Shown: positions 1 through 11,286 of the stretch, piece after piece
Numbering within the stretch: position 1 is the first letter of the stretch
Layout of the letters: the number at the start of each line of letters is the position of its first letter
From: Pseudomonas saponiphila
GTDB lineage: Bacteria > Pseudomonadota > Gammaproteobacteria > Pseudomonadales > Pseudomonadaceae
DNA length: 64,000 bases
Reading direction: 5' to 3'
Assembly (NCBI RefSeq): GCF_900105185.1
Contig: NZ_FNTJ01000002.1
Span: 930,001-994,000 of the forward strand
Translations under genes and position numbers: made by a program
Notes under the pieces: model-generated
What the model saw: only the letters and a program-made list of their open reading frames with translations
Databases searched by the model: none
What the model was told of the DNA's origin: nothing

Positions 1-1
1 G

Positions 2-147
2 CCTTACGGTTTGGCGGAGGCTCTGGTGGTGGACGCCAAGGGTGCCTGGATCGGGCTGGACAACAACAACGGCGCTCGCGCCGATGGCGAGTCCCGTCCC
101 ATCGTCTGGCGCTTTGCCGCCCCTGAAGGCGGCTGGAGTGCCAAGCC

Positions 148-151
<4 letters not shown>
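2..151 (+). CDS. Esterase-like activity of phytase family protein (3' end only)
   Basis: Only the last 49 codons are in the window; the reading frame is open from base 2 and stops with TGA at 149-151. The tail contains the GLDNNNGAR stretch and the phrase IVWRF, which fit the C-terminal blades of the beta-propeller esterase/phytase-like proteins encoded just upstream of parC in Pseudomonas. The stop overlaps the start of the next gene (ATGA), so the two are translationally linked. The family assignment rests on a short tail plus gene order. Confidence 0.55.
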
Positions 152-2935
<2,784 letters not shown>

Positions 2936-3030
2936 GTGTCGGCCAGAGCGTTTGATCCTGGATTTAAGCAGTGGATCGATGCTGGAACACTGGAGTCAAG
3001 GCGCATATTCACGGATGATATGCGCTTTCA

Positions 3031-3064
3031 AACGCCGGCCTTGCCGGCGTTATTCAATTTTTTT
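3031..3064 (+). terminator. Probable intrinsic terminator after parC
   Basis: An 8-bp stem (AACGCCGG / CCGGCGTT) with a 5-nt loop is followed by ATTCAA and seven T residues. It lies about 100 bp after the parC stop and before the next lipoprotein gene. Confidence 0.6.
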
Positions 3065-3109
3065 GAGTATTTACACTGTGGCCAGCCTTGTGGCAGCCAC
3101 CTGGATGGG

Positions 3110-3823
3110 ATGATGACTGCTCTGCGCCTTCCTCTTGTTTTTCTGCTCGCGGGCGTTCTTGGCCTGGCGGGTTGCAGCGTGCACCAGCCGGTGTCGCTGT
3201 ATCAGCTGGACAGCGGAAGTCCAGCCCAGCCGGCCAGTGCCGGCATGTCGGTATTGTTGGGACCGGTGCTGATCGCCGATTACCTGCAACGCGAAACCCT
3301 CCTGCAACGCCAGGACGATGGCAGCCTGCAAGCCTCCACCGATGGTCGTTGGGCGGGCAGCCTGTCTTCGGACATCGACCAGCTGCTGTTGCGCCAGGTG
3401 GCCGGCCATCTGGACAGCCAGCGCGTAGTGCTGGCGCCGGCGACCAGCGGCTTCACCCCGGATGTACAGGTTCTGCTGTCGATCACTCGCCTGGATTCGG
3501 GCAAGTCGCAGCCGGCGGTGCTGGATGCGCAGTGGCGTCTGATCGATCGGCGCGGTCAGGTGCGGGATAACCGCATCGTGCACCTGCAGGAGCAGCATGC
3601 GGGCACCACCGCTTCCCAGGTCCAGGCTCAGGGCGTGTTGTTGCAGCGTCTGGCCGAGCAACTGTCGGTCGCCCTCAAGCCCCTGGCCAACCAGCCGGCC
3701 GTGGCGGAAGTGCCGCGCAAGGCGCCGCCGGCACCGGTGGCCAAGCCGGTGGAGCAGGGGAAACAGCCGAAGATTCCGATGGCCACGCCGATCCGCACGG
3801 ATATGGAAGTGTTCCGGTTCTGA
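3110..3823 (+). CDS. PqiC-family lipoprotein (ABC-type transport auxiliary component)
   Basis: The 237-residue product begins with a lipoprotein signal peptide ending in a lipobox (LAGC at about residues 19-22), followed by VHQPVSLYQLDSG, the typical start of the PqiC/DUF330 domain of outer-membrane lipoproteins that work with MCE-type lipid transport systems. The C-terminal 40 residues are rich in Pro, Ala and Lys. Two adjacent ATGs (3110, 3113) follow a GGATGGG ribosome site; either may be used. The gene stands alone here, with no pqiA or pqiB next to it, so its MCE partner would have to be encoded elsewhere. Confidence 0.75.
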   Translation: MMTALRLPLVFLLAGVLGLAGCSVHQPVSLYQLDSGSPAQPASAGMSVLLGPVLIADYLQRETLLQRQDDGSLQASTDGRWAGSLSSDIDQLLLRQVAGHLDSQRVVLAPATSGFTPDVQVLLSITRLDSGKSQPAVLDAQWRLIDRRGQVRDNRIVHLQEQHAGTTASQVQAQGVLLQRLAEQLSVALKPLANQPAVAEVPRKAPPAPVAKPVEQGKQPKIPMATPIRTDMEVFRF

Positions 3824-3839
3824 CGTAAGTGGCTGCAAG

Positions 3840-3872
3840 ACAAGGCCCGCCCATTGGCGGGCCTTGTCGTTT
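3840..3872 (+). terminator. Intrinsic terminator after the PqiC-like gene
   Basis: A stem CAAGGCCCGCC / GGCGGGCCTTG with a short ATT loop is followed by TCGTTTCT, 17 bp after the stop codon. Confidence 0.75.
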
Positions 3873-3904
3873 CTGCAGTGGGGTGGCGAGGCCTGGTGGC
3901 ATTT

Positions 3905-3968
3905 TTCGCTGGCAAGCCAGCTCCTACCGGGTTTGCGGGGCTGTTGTAGGAGCTGGCTTGCCAGCGAA
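3905..3968. repeat. REP inverted pair
   Basis: Two copies of the TTCGCTGGCAAGCCAGCTCC-type REP sequence face each other, separated by about 18 bp. The region from 3873 to 3994 holds only this element between two terminators. Confidence 0.8.
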
Positions 3969-3994
3969 GGGCTCCACGTTGCCCGCCCGCCGAA

Positions 3995-4029
3995 CACAAA
4001 AAAGCCCGCACTTGGCGGGCTTTTTTGTG
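3995..4029 (-). terminator. Terminator of the ahpA-like gene (works in both directions)
   Basis: The perfect hairpin CACAAAAAAGCCCGC / GCGGGCTTTTTTGTG with loop ACTTG has A/T tracts on both sides, so it can end transcription from either strand. Confidence 0.8.
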
Positions 4030-4042
4030 TTCGGGGGCTGCC

Positions 4043-5569
4043 TTACAGCCTGGCCCGCGTCTCATGCATGCGCGCCAGTTGCCGCTCCAGCATGGAGGGG
4101 TAGGGCTCCATCAGGCGTTCAACGCAGCAGGCGCCTTCCGGGCTGGCGATAGGACGGATGCGTGCGCGCTGACGGATCAAGGCGTCGTCATTGACCTGGC
4201 GTTCCACCAGCAGCAGGTTGCGGCTGTGCTGGGACAGTGCCAAGGCATCCTGGGCGCTTTCGGTCAGCAGCAGGTCGATCTGGCTCAGGCCAAACAGGTC
4301 TTCGCCCAGCGTCAGGCCTAGTTGCAATTGCAGGGTGATGCCGCTGTCCGCCACCTCGATCTGCAGGGCATGGCCCAGGGCGCGCAGCAGTTCGCCGCAG
4401 CAGATGGCGTTGGTCAGGTAGTCGTCGCCGCTGTCTTCGCTGTGGAACAGCATCAGCGTGCTGCCGTCATTCAGGGTGTGCAGCTCGCTCTGGTAGAGCG
4501 AGGCGGCCTGATCCAGGCAGTCACGATAGCGCTCCAGCAATTCCATCAGGCGTGCCCGTGGCAGGCGTCGCAGTTGTTCCTGGGCTCCCAGTTGCACCGC
4601 GAGTACCGCGCTGTGCTGAGGCTGGGCGGGCGTTTGCGGTTGCAGCGCCGGTTTGGGCGCGGGTGTCGACGAGTGATCACGCAACTCGGCGAACGGATCT
4701 TCCTCGTCCAGTTCGTCCTCCTCGGCGCTGACCAAGTGCCGTGGAGCAGGCTTCAGGCCGGCTACGGGCGCGCTTTGATCAAAGCTCGGATCGCGCAGGT
4801 TGCGCACTTCGAACCCGGGCTCGGGGGCCTCGTCGGCCTCGTCTTCCAGCTCAGGTTGAGGCTCTGGCTCGGGCTTTTCCGGCACCAGGCGGGCGTGCAG
4901 CTGGCGCGCCAGATCGCCGATCTCGTCCTGGCGCTGAGTGGCCGGTGTGTGTTCATCCAAGTCCCGCAGCCAAACACGCAGTTGCAGCAACGGGGTGGAG
5001 ATATGGCGACCCAGGCGCAGGCTCAGGGCCAGCGCCAGGGCCAGCAGGATGGCGCTGAGGATGCCCATGCTCTGCAGGCTGATGGTCATTGGCTGCTGGA
5101 ACTGCGCCATGTCCAGGCTGATCCGCAGGTTGCCGGCGGTCACGTCCTGAAAGGTGATCTTGGTCTGGTACACGCCCTCGGTTTCGCCCAGCAGGCTGCT
5201 CTTGGGGCGCTGTCCGGCCTCGGCGAGGATGCGGTTGTCGACGCTGTAGATCGCCGCGTGGGCCACCAGCGGGTTCTTGGTCAGGTTGTTGAGCAGGACG
5301 TTGAGGCTGAGGATGTCGTTGGACACCAGCAGCTCGGTGGCCGAGGTGGCGGTCTGGGTGGTCAGGCTCTGACCCAGGGCATCGGCCTGTTCGTGCATGG
5401 CTTGCTTGAACTGCAGGCCCATCACGCCGGCATAGATCACCAGGGCCAGGGCGACCAGGATCACGTTATGGCTGGCAATGCGCAATGCAATCGGCACACG
5501 ACGATGGCGCAGTGCACGGAAGATCAGCAGGAAGAAGTTGTCGGTTTTGACTGGCGTGGGCCGGTTCAC
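4043..5569 (-). CDS. AhpA/YtjB-family inner-membrane protein with HAMP domain
   Basis: The 508-residue protein has an N-terminal membrane helix (about 28-50), a periplasmic region of about 110 residues, a second membrane helix (about 160-180) and a HAMP-like linker (LGRHISTPLLQLRVWLRDL). A Pro/Glu/Asp-rich spacer follows, then a C-terminal domain of about 180 residues with the look of a degenerate class III nucleotide-cyclase fold (for example HTLNDGSTLMLFHSEDSGDDYLTN). The last point is weak. It is divergent from serB, as ytjB is in enterobacteria. Translation appears to start at GTG. Function is unknown; a sensory or scaffolding role is an inference. Confidence 0.6.
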   Translation of the reverse strand: MNRPTPVKTDNFFLLIFRALRHRRVPIALRIASHNVILVALALVIYAGVMGLQFKQAMHEQADALGQSLTTQTATSATELLVSNDILSLNVLLNNLTKNPLVAHAAIYSVDNRILAEAGQRPKSSLLGETEGVYQTKITFQDVTAGNLRISLDMAQFQQPMTISLQSMGILSAILLALALALSLRLGRHISTPLLQLRVWLRDLDEHTPATQRQDEIGDLARQLHARLVPEKPEPEPQPELEDEADEAPEPGFEVRNLRDPSFDQSAPVAGLKPAPRHLVSAEEDELDEEDPFAELRDHSSTPAPKPALQPQTPAQPQHSAVLAVQLGAQEQLRRLPRARLMELLERYRDCLDQAASLYQSELHTLNDGSTLMLFHSEDSGDDYLTNAICCGELLRALGHALQIEVADSGITLQLQLGLTLGEDLFGLSQIDLLLTESAQDALALSQHSRNLLLVERQVNDDALIRQRARIRPIASPEGACCVERLMEPYPSMLERQLARMHETRARL

Positions 5570-5702
5570 TGAGCTCGGCTCTTTTGTCCGTGAATTTGAC
5601 GCGCAGTATAGCGACAGGCCCTAGACCGGCAAAGCGCTGGCTGTGCCCGATGGTCACCGAAAGTGGGTAGAATGCGCTTTTTTTCCACCTCGGGGGTGCG
5701 CC

Positions 5703-6917
5703 TTGCGCGAAATTGTCCTGATCAACATCACCGGCGAAGATCGTCCCGGTCTGACTGCGGCCATTACCGGCGTTCTGGCCCAGGGCGGTGTGAACATTCT
5801 CGACATCGGTCAGGCGGTGATCCACGACACCTTGTCGTTCGGCATCCTGGTTGAAATCCCGAGCAACGAACAGAGCTCCTCGGTGCTCAAGGACATTCTG
5901 TTCACCGCCTACAAGCTCGACCAGCAGGTGCGTTTCACGCCGGTGTCCGAAGACGATTACCAGCAGTGGGTCGACGGCCAGGGCAAGCAACGCCATATCG
6001 TCACCCTGCTGACCCGCAAGGTCACCGCCGAGCAGTTGCAGCGGGTGAGCTCAATCACTGCCAAGTACGGTCTGAACATCGATCATATCGATCGCCTGTC
6101 CGGGCGCATGCCCCTGGATATGCCGGCGGATCAGGGCAAGGGCTGCATCGAGTTCTCGGTGCGTGGCGAGGCCGCTGACCCACAAGCGCTGCGGGCCGAG
6201 TTCCTCAGCGTGTCTCAGGAGCTGAACGTCGACATCGCCTTCCAGGAAGATTCGCTGTTCCGCCGCAACCGCCGCCTGGCGGTGTTCGACATGGACTCGA
6301 CGTTGATCGAAGCCGAGGTCATCGACGAGTTGGCCAAGGCGGCAGGCGTAGGTGATCGGGTGGCGGAAATCACTGAGCGGGCCATGGCCGGTGAGCTGGA
6401 TTTTCGTGCCAGCTTCAAGGAACGCCTGGCCTTGCTCAAGGGGCTGGATGTCAGCGTGCTGGATTCCATCGGTGCCTCATTGCGCCTGACCGAAGGCGCC
6501 GAAACCCTGTTTGCCGAACTCAAGCGTCTGGGCTACAAGACCGCCATTCTTTCCGGCGGCTTCACCTACTTCGCCAAGCAGTTGCAGGCCAAGCTGGGCA
6601 TCGACTACGTGTTCGCCAACGAGCTGGAAGTGGTGGACGGCAAGGTGACCGGCGTGGCGGTGGAGCCGATTGTCGACGCTCAGCGCAAGGCTGATCTGCT
6701 GCGCGAGCTGGCGCACAAGGAAGGCCTGCGCCTGGAGCAGACCATCGCTGTCGGTGATGGCGCCAACGACCTGCCGATGCTGGGTATTGCCGGCCTGGGC
6801 GTGGCATTCCGTGCCAAGCCGCTGGTCAAGCAGTCGGCCAAGCAGGCGATCTCCACCCTGGGCCTGGATGGGGTGCTGTATCTGCTGGGCTTCCGCGATC
6901 GCGACGGTCAGCTCTGA
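5703..6917 (+). CDS. serB: Phosphoserine phosphatase SerB
   Basis: SerB dephosphorylates O-phospho-L-serine, the last step of serine synthesis. The 404-residue protein has two N-terminal ACT-like domains (residues about 1-180) and a C-terminal HAD domain whose nucleophile motif DMDSTLIEAEVIDELA starts near residue 197; the GDGANDLPML motif supplies the Mg-binding acidic residues. I place the start at TTG 5703, giving MREIVLINITGEDRPG, because the frame has no ATG nearer to the ACT domain and a G-rich ribosome site lies 5-10 bp upstream. It is divergent from the ahpA-like gene. Confidence 0.93.
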   Translation: MREIVLINITGEDRPGLTAAITGVLAQGGVNILDIGQAVIHDTLSFGILVEIPSNEQSSSVLKDILFTAYKLDQQVRFTPVSEDDYQQWVDGQGKQRHIVTLLTRKVTAEQLQRVSSITAKYGLNIDHIDRLSGRMPLDMPADQGKGCIEFSVRGEAADPQALRAEFLSVSQELNVDIAFQEDSLFRRNRRLAVFDMDSTLIEAEVIDELAKAAGVGDRVAEITERAMAGELDFRASFKERLALLKGLDVSVLDSIGASLRLTEGAETLFAELKRLGYKTAILSGGFTYFAKQLQAKLGIDYVFANELEVVDGKVTGVAVEPIVDAQRKADLLRELAHKEGLRLEQTIAVGDGANDLPMLGIAGLGVAFRAKPLVKQSAKQAISTLGLDGVLYLLGFRDRDGQL

Positions 6918-6941
6918 GCGGTGTGGAAAAGCCCCGTGCAT

Positions 6942-6972
6942 AAAAAACGCCGCTGATCAGCGGCGTTTTTCT
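6942..6972. terminator. Bidirectional terminator between serB and psd
   Basis: The stem AAAAACGCCGCTGA / TCAGCGGCGTTTTT has A and T tracts on either side and lies between two convergent genes. Confidence 0.85.
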
Positions 6973-6988
6973 TTCCGGTATCTTCGCC

Positions 6989-7849
6989 TCAGGCCTTGGG
7001 CAGGCCCAGGCCCTGGCCCATCCGCACTGGCGAACCGGCGGCCAGTTCTTCTGCCCACTGCACCTGGTCCGGGCCAAACAGCACGATGGCCGTGGAGCCC
7101 AGCTTGAAGCGCCCCATTTCGGCGCCTTTTTCCAGATGGATCGGCGCCCGGGCAGCTTCGTCATAGCGCACGGTCTTGAGTTCGCGCTTGGGTGGCGTTA
7201 CCAGGCCGGCCCAGACGGTTTCGATCGAAGCCACGATCATGGCACCCACCAGTACCAGCGCCATCGGCCCGCGTTCGGTGTCGAAAATGCACACTACGCG
7301 CTCGTTGCGGGCGAACAATTCAGGCACGTTCTCGGCAGTGGTCTGGTTCACCGAGAAGATCCGGCCCGGAACATAGACCATTTCTCGCAGGGTGCCGGCC
7401 AGCGGCATGTGCACCCGGTGATAGTCCTTGGGCGACAGGTAGATAGTGGCAAAGTCGCCGCCCATGAACGGCTGGGCCAGGGCCGGATCGCCCCCCAGCA
7501 GTTCCAGCACGCTGTAGCTGTGGCCCTTGGCCTGGAATACCCGGCCATGTTCGATCGGGCCCAATTGGCTGACAGCGCCGTCGGCAGGGCTGAGCACTGC
7601 GCCCGGCGTCGGGTCCAGCGGTCGTGCGCCATCTTTCAGGGCGCGGGTGAAGAAGGCGTTGAAGTGTTCGTAGGCGGTCACGTCCTCGACCTGGGCCTCG
7701 GACATGTTCACTTGATACTGCTTGGCGAACCAGCGGGTGAAGGCATTCTTGAACCAGCGCACGCGGCACTCGGCAATGCAGCCGGCCAGGCGCGACAGCA
7801 GGTGGTGAGGCAGCAGGTACTGGCTGAGGATGAACAAGCGCTTTTTCAT
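6989..7849 (-). CDS. psd: Phosphatidylserine decarboxylase proenzyme
   Basis: This membrane-associated enzyme converts phosphatidylserine to phosphatidylethanolamine. It is made as a proenzyme that cleaves itself at an LGST motif to form the pyruvoyl cofactor; LGST is seen near residue 251 ([13 protein letters not shown]). The FSVN and DYHRVHMP motifs of the family are present, as is the ADG motif (SPADGAVS). The 286-residue length is normal. It starts 18 bp after the rhdA stop and is probably co-transcribed with it. Confidence 0.95.
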   Translation of the reverse strand: MKKRLFILSQYLLPHHLLSRLAGCIAECRVRWFKNAFTRWFAKQYQVNMSEAQVEDVTAYEHFNAFFTRALKDGARPLDPTPGAVLSPADGAVSQLGPIEHGRVFQAKGHSYSVLELLGGDPALAQPFMGGDFATIYLSPKDYHRVHMPLAGTLREMVYVPGRIFSVNQTTAENVPELFARNERVVCIFDTERGPMALVLVGAMIVASIETVWAGLVTPPKRELKTVRYDEAARAPIHLEKGAEMGRFKLGSTAIVLFGPDQVQWAEELAAGSPVRMGQGLGLPKA

Positions 7850-7867
7850 TGGGTGTCCTTAAAAACC

Positions 7868-8683
7868 TTAAATCTCTACGGGCGTATCGGGATGATTGCC
7901 CCATTCGCCCCAGGAGCCGGCGTAGCCCTTGACCCGTGGGTAGCCCAGCGCCTTGGCCACCAGGTAGGTGAAGCCGGAGCGGTGGTGGGTCTGGCAGTGG
8001 GTGATGATTTCTTTGTCTTTGCTGATGCCCAGGTCCATGAGGATCTGCGGCATGTCGCGGCGGATGCGCAGGTGGCGTGCCTGATCCATGCCGGCGGTCC
8101 ACTCGAAGTTCACCGCGCCGGGGATATGTCCGCCCTTGGCAGCCAGGACCTTCTCGCCGGAGTACTCCAGCGGGCCACGAGCGTCCCAGATTGCCAGGTC
8201 GGCGGCGCCAAGGCGGCTTTGCAGGTATTCGCGGGTGGCGGTGGGTTCGTCATGCAGGGTCAGCGGCACCGGAGCGCCTGCCGCAGGTGGCACTTCGGTG
8301 CTCACGGGCAGGCTTTCTGCCAGCCAGGCCGGCAGGCCGCCATCCAGGTAGTGGTAGCGGCCGTGGCCGATCACGTCCAGAAGCCAGATGAAGCGCCCGG
8401 CCCAGCCGCCGCCTTCGTCGTCATAGACCACGTAGACCGCGTCCGGGTTGTGCCCGAGTTCGCCGAACAGCGCTTCAAGGGCGTGCTGCGGCGGTAGCAG
8501 TCCGGGGGCGGGGGGCTGGCCGAGCTGAGTGCGCTTGGGGTCGACGAAGCGCGCCCCGGGGATATGCCCGGTGGCATAGCGGGCGGCGCTGGTCAGGTCG
8601 ACCAGGATCAGTTGGCGGGCGTCGAGGCGGGCGAGCAAGTCGCTCGGCTCGATGACCAGCGGCAAGCCAGAGAAGTCAGACAT
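7868..8683 (-). CDS. rhdA: Thiosulfate sulfurtransferase (rhodanese RhdA)
   Basis: The 271-residue protein contains two tandem rhodanese modules. The C-terminal one carries the active-site loop CQTHHRSG, the hallmark of the Azotobacter/Pseudomonas RhdA type, which differs from the CRXGX(R/T) loop of common rhodaneses. It moves sulfane sulfur from thiosulfate to acceptors such as cyanide, relevant in cyanide-producing pseudomonads. I chose ATG 8681-8683 (MSDFSGLPLVIEPSDL); longer versions run into the upstream HDOD gene. psd follows closely. Confidence 0.93.
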   Translation of the reverse strand: MSDFSGLPLVIEPSDLLARLDARQLILVDLTSAARYATGHIPGARFVDPKRTQLGQPPAPGLLPPQHALEALFGELGHNPDAVYVVYDDEGGGWAGRFIWLLDVIGHGRYHYLDGGLPAWLAESLPVSTEVPPAAGAPVPLTLHDEPTATREYLQSRLGAADLAIWDARGPLEYSGEKVLAAKGGHIPGAVNFEWTAGMDQARHLRIRRDMPQILMDLGISKDKEIITHCQTHHRSGFTYLVAKALGYPRVKGYAGSWGEWGNHPDTPVEI

Positions 8684-8726
8684 GTGAGGTCCCCAGGGCA
8701 CAAAGGGTGGGATTGTAGCGCAAGCG

Positions 8727-10265
8727 TCATTGGCTGCGGTTGGTAAAGCTGTGCAAGGCTTTTTCGATGCACTGCGCGGTCTTGCCGAATGCCTGGACAC
8801 TGATTTCCGAGAACGGCACGCCGCCCTGGTCGGCGATCACCAGCATCAGTACCCGACCATTGCAGGACAGCGAACGCAGCAGCAGGTGGTCGCCACGGAA
8901 CAACTGGCGCAATTGTCCCGGCAGGTGGGAGGAGTACTGTGCATTGTTGGCCGGTGTCAGGCGCACCTGGGCGGATTTTTCCAGCAAGCGCTGCAGCAGC
9001 GAACTCTGTTTGGTCTGCAGAGTCAGCCCCACAGCCTCCTTGGGCAAGCCATATAACTGTTGTACTCGCAGATGACTCAGGCTGCGGTCGACCATCAGCA
9101 GCAGTACCCGACGCATGCCGCATGCCACCAGCGCGTCTCTGGCAAAGCTGGTGAGATGCACGGCATTGGTAAAGGGGCTTTGTTCGAGCAGCAGCTCGCT
9201 GCAGGCCTTGCGCCACTTGGCCAGTTCTTCGGCGGTGGGTGCCGGCGCCGGCTGTTCACCGCTATGCAGGCGGCGCGCGTCCCATGGCCAAAGCAGTGCC
9301 TGGGCCGGATGCCAGAGGTCGGGCTGGCTGTCATGGCGGGCGCTGGTCGCGGCCTGCTGGTGCAGCTGTTGCTGGACCTGGGCGATCGGCATCTGCAGGT
9401 AGAGCCCGGTGAGGTTCTGCCAGCGTCGACCGTGGGGGTTGTTCCAGGAGTGTTGTGCCGCCAGGGCCAGGCCGTTGGCCAGCAATACGCAGTTGGCCGG
9501 CTGGTTCAGCCAGCGCTGCAGGTCCGGATCGGCGTCCAGGCGTTGCTGCTGGCGCAGGGGATGTTCGTTGTCACGGGCGATCAGCATGGCCTTGGCCAGT
9601 TGACGTCGCTCCCGGGTCAGCAGGCGGTAACCCTGCTGCACCCAGATCGGCAAGTGCCAGACCTGCACCAGCGCCTGGCACAGTTCCATCAGGCGCACGC
9701 CGAACAGCTGCATCTCCACCTTGCGTGCCGATTCATGCTTATAGATGACCCGCAGCTCCCACTCTTCCATGAGCTTGGGATAGACCAGCGCCATGGCCCA
9801 CAGCGGCGACAGGAACAGCAGGCTACCCCAGTGAATGTCCTGCCACAGCCGCGCCAGGCGCCCGGCAAAAAAGCCGTTGGCTTGCTGAGTGGCGTGCTGG
9901 CTGATCAGTTGCAGTTGCCGCAGCTCCTTGGGGATCTTTTCCTCGGGCAGGGTCGGCAGTTGTTCCAGCAGTTCTTCGGTGCGCTTGAGCCCCAGGCGGT
10001 TGACCGCGACCTCCAGGTTTTCCGCCGCTTCGCTCATGCTGCCATGGGAATGCCGGTTGGCTTCGCGGATCACGCTCAAGGCCAGCGCCGGACTGTTCTG
10101 CATCAGGTCGGCGATATCCCGCAGTGAACTGCGGTTGTTGGCGATGGCTTTGCACACGCGATCATGGTTGGCTTGCGGCACCGGTAGACGCACGCCATTG
10201 AGCAGCTTTACCCAGGCGTCGAGAGAGGTGGGCGGGGAATGTGGGACGCTGGTTTCATTAGACAT
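8727..10265 (-). CDS. HDOD-domain signalling protein
   Basis: The 512-residue protein begins with an HDOD domain (about residues 15-270: RLPVPQANHDRVCKAI, IADLMQNSPALALSVIREANR, VNRLGLKRTEELL), a degenerate HD-type fold found in regulatory proteins without confirmed catalysis. The C-terminal 230 residues are less clear and may form a GAF-like sensor (residues about 380-505). ATG 10265 is preferred to the in-frame TTG 12 bp upstream. It heads a minus-strand set with rhdA and psd and is divergent from motA, but no functional link is shown. Confidence 0.8.
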   Translation of the reverse strand: MSNETSVPHSPPTSLDAWVKLLNGVRLPVPQANHDRVCKAIANNRSSLRDIADLMQNSPALALSVIREANRHSHGSMSEAAENLEVAVNRLGLKRTEELLEQLPTLPEEKIPKELRQLQLISQHATQQANGFFAGRLARLWQDIHWGSLLFLSPLWAMALVYPKLMEEWELRVIYKHESARKVEMQLFGVRLMELCQALVQVWHLPIWVQQGYRLLTRERRQLAKAMLIARDNEHPLRQQQRLDADPDLQRWLNQPANCVLLANGLALAAQHSWNNPHGRRWQNLTGLYLQMPIAQVQQQLHQQAATSARHDSQPDLWHPAQALLWPWDARRLHSGEQPAPAPTAEELAKWRKACSELLLEQSPFTNAVHLTSFARDALVACGMRRVLLLMVDRSLSHLRVQQLYGLPKEAVGLTLQTKQSSLLQRLLEKSAQVRLTPANNAQYSSHLPGQLRQLFRGDHLLLRSLSCNGRVLMLVIADQGGVPFSEISVQAFGKTAQCIEKALHSFTNRSQ

Positions 10266-10431
10266 GGTTGGGCGCAATCATCGTCTGCTTTGAACACGCC
10301 CAGAGCGGGCCAAACTGGCTTTTCGCCTTAACTGGCTATAGTCTGGCGCAGTTTTGCCGATAAGTAGAAGAAGAGTTTTAAGAACTTCCGAATATGACCT
10401 TGAACCCGACTCAATAAGTACTCTCCTACCT

Positions 10432-11283
10432 ATGGCTAAAATTATCGGCATCATCGTCGTATTCGCGAGCGTGCTCGGCGGATACGTGCTCTCTCACGGC
10501 AAAATCGCTGCTCTGATCCAGCCCTTCGAGGTCATGATCATCGGTGGCGCCGCCTTCGGTGCATTCCTGCAGGCCAACCCGGGCTACATGACGATGCACG
10601 TCGTGAAAAAATCCCTGGGCATGTTCAGCTCGCGTTTTACTCACACTTTCTATCTGGAAGTGCTGGGACTGATCTACGAGATCCTCAACAAGAGTCGTCG
10701 CGAAGGCATGATGGCGATCGAGGGTGATATCGAAGATGCCGCGGCCAGTCCGATCTTCGCCAAGTATCCGGCAGTGCTGAAGGATGAACGCATGACGGCG
10801 TTCATCTGTGACTACCTGCGCATCATGTCCTCCGGCAACATGGCGCCCCACGAGCTTGAGGGCTTGTTCGACATGGAGCTGTTCAGTCTCAAGGAAGACC
10901 TCGAGCATCCATCCCACGCGGTGACCGGGATCGCCGATGCCATGCCGGGCTTCGGTATCGTCGCGGCGGTACTGGGTATCGTGGTGACCATGGCGTCCCT
11001 GGGCGATGGCGACCAGAAGTCTATCGGCCTGCACGTAGGTGCGGCGCTGGTGGGTACCTTCTTCGGTATTCTGGCGGCCTATGGTTTCTTCGGCCCTCTG
11101 GCGACTTCGCTGTCCCACGACGCCAAGGAAGAACTCAATGTCTACGAAGCCATCAAGGCGTCCCTGGTAGCTTCCGCTTCCGGCGTTCCGCCTTCGCTGG
11201 CGGTGGAATTCGGGCGCAAGGTCCTGTATCCGGCCCATCGTCCTAGCTTCGCCGAGCTGGAACAAGCGGTTCGCGGTCGCTAA
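10432..11283 (+). CDS. motA: Flagellar motor stator protein MotA
   Basis: MotA forms the pentameric part of the ion-driven flagellar stator around a MotB dimer in the inner membrane. The 283-residue protein has four membrane helices: about residues 2-20, 30-50, and a pair near 170-220 with PGFGIVAAVLGIVVTM and VGAALVGTFFGILAAYGF. The charged cytoplasmic loop that contacts FliG lies between helices 2 and 3. ATG 10432 gives the usual MAKIIGIIVVFASVLGGYVL start. motB follows 3 bp after the stop. Confidence 0.97.
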   Translation: MAKIIGIIVVFASVLGGYVLSHGKIAALIQPFEVMIIGGAAFGAFLQANPGYMTMHVVKKSLGMFSSRFTHTFYLEVLGLIYEILNKSRREGMMAIEGDIEDAAASPIFAKYPAVLKDERMTAFICDYLRIMSSGNMAPHELEGLFDMELFSLKEDLEHPSHAVTGIADAMPGFGIVAAVLGIVVTMASLGDGDQKSIGLHVGAALVGTFFGILAAYGFFGPLATSLSHDAKEELNVYEAIKASLVASASGVPPSLAVEFGRKVLYPAHRPSFAELEQAVRGR

Positions 11284-11286
11284 GTC

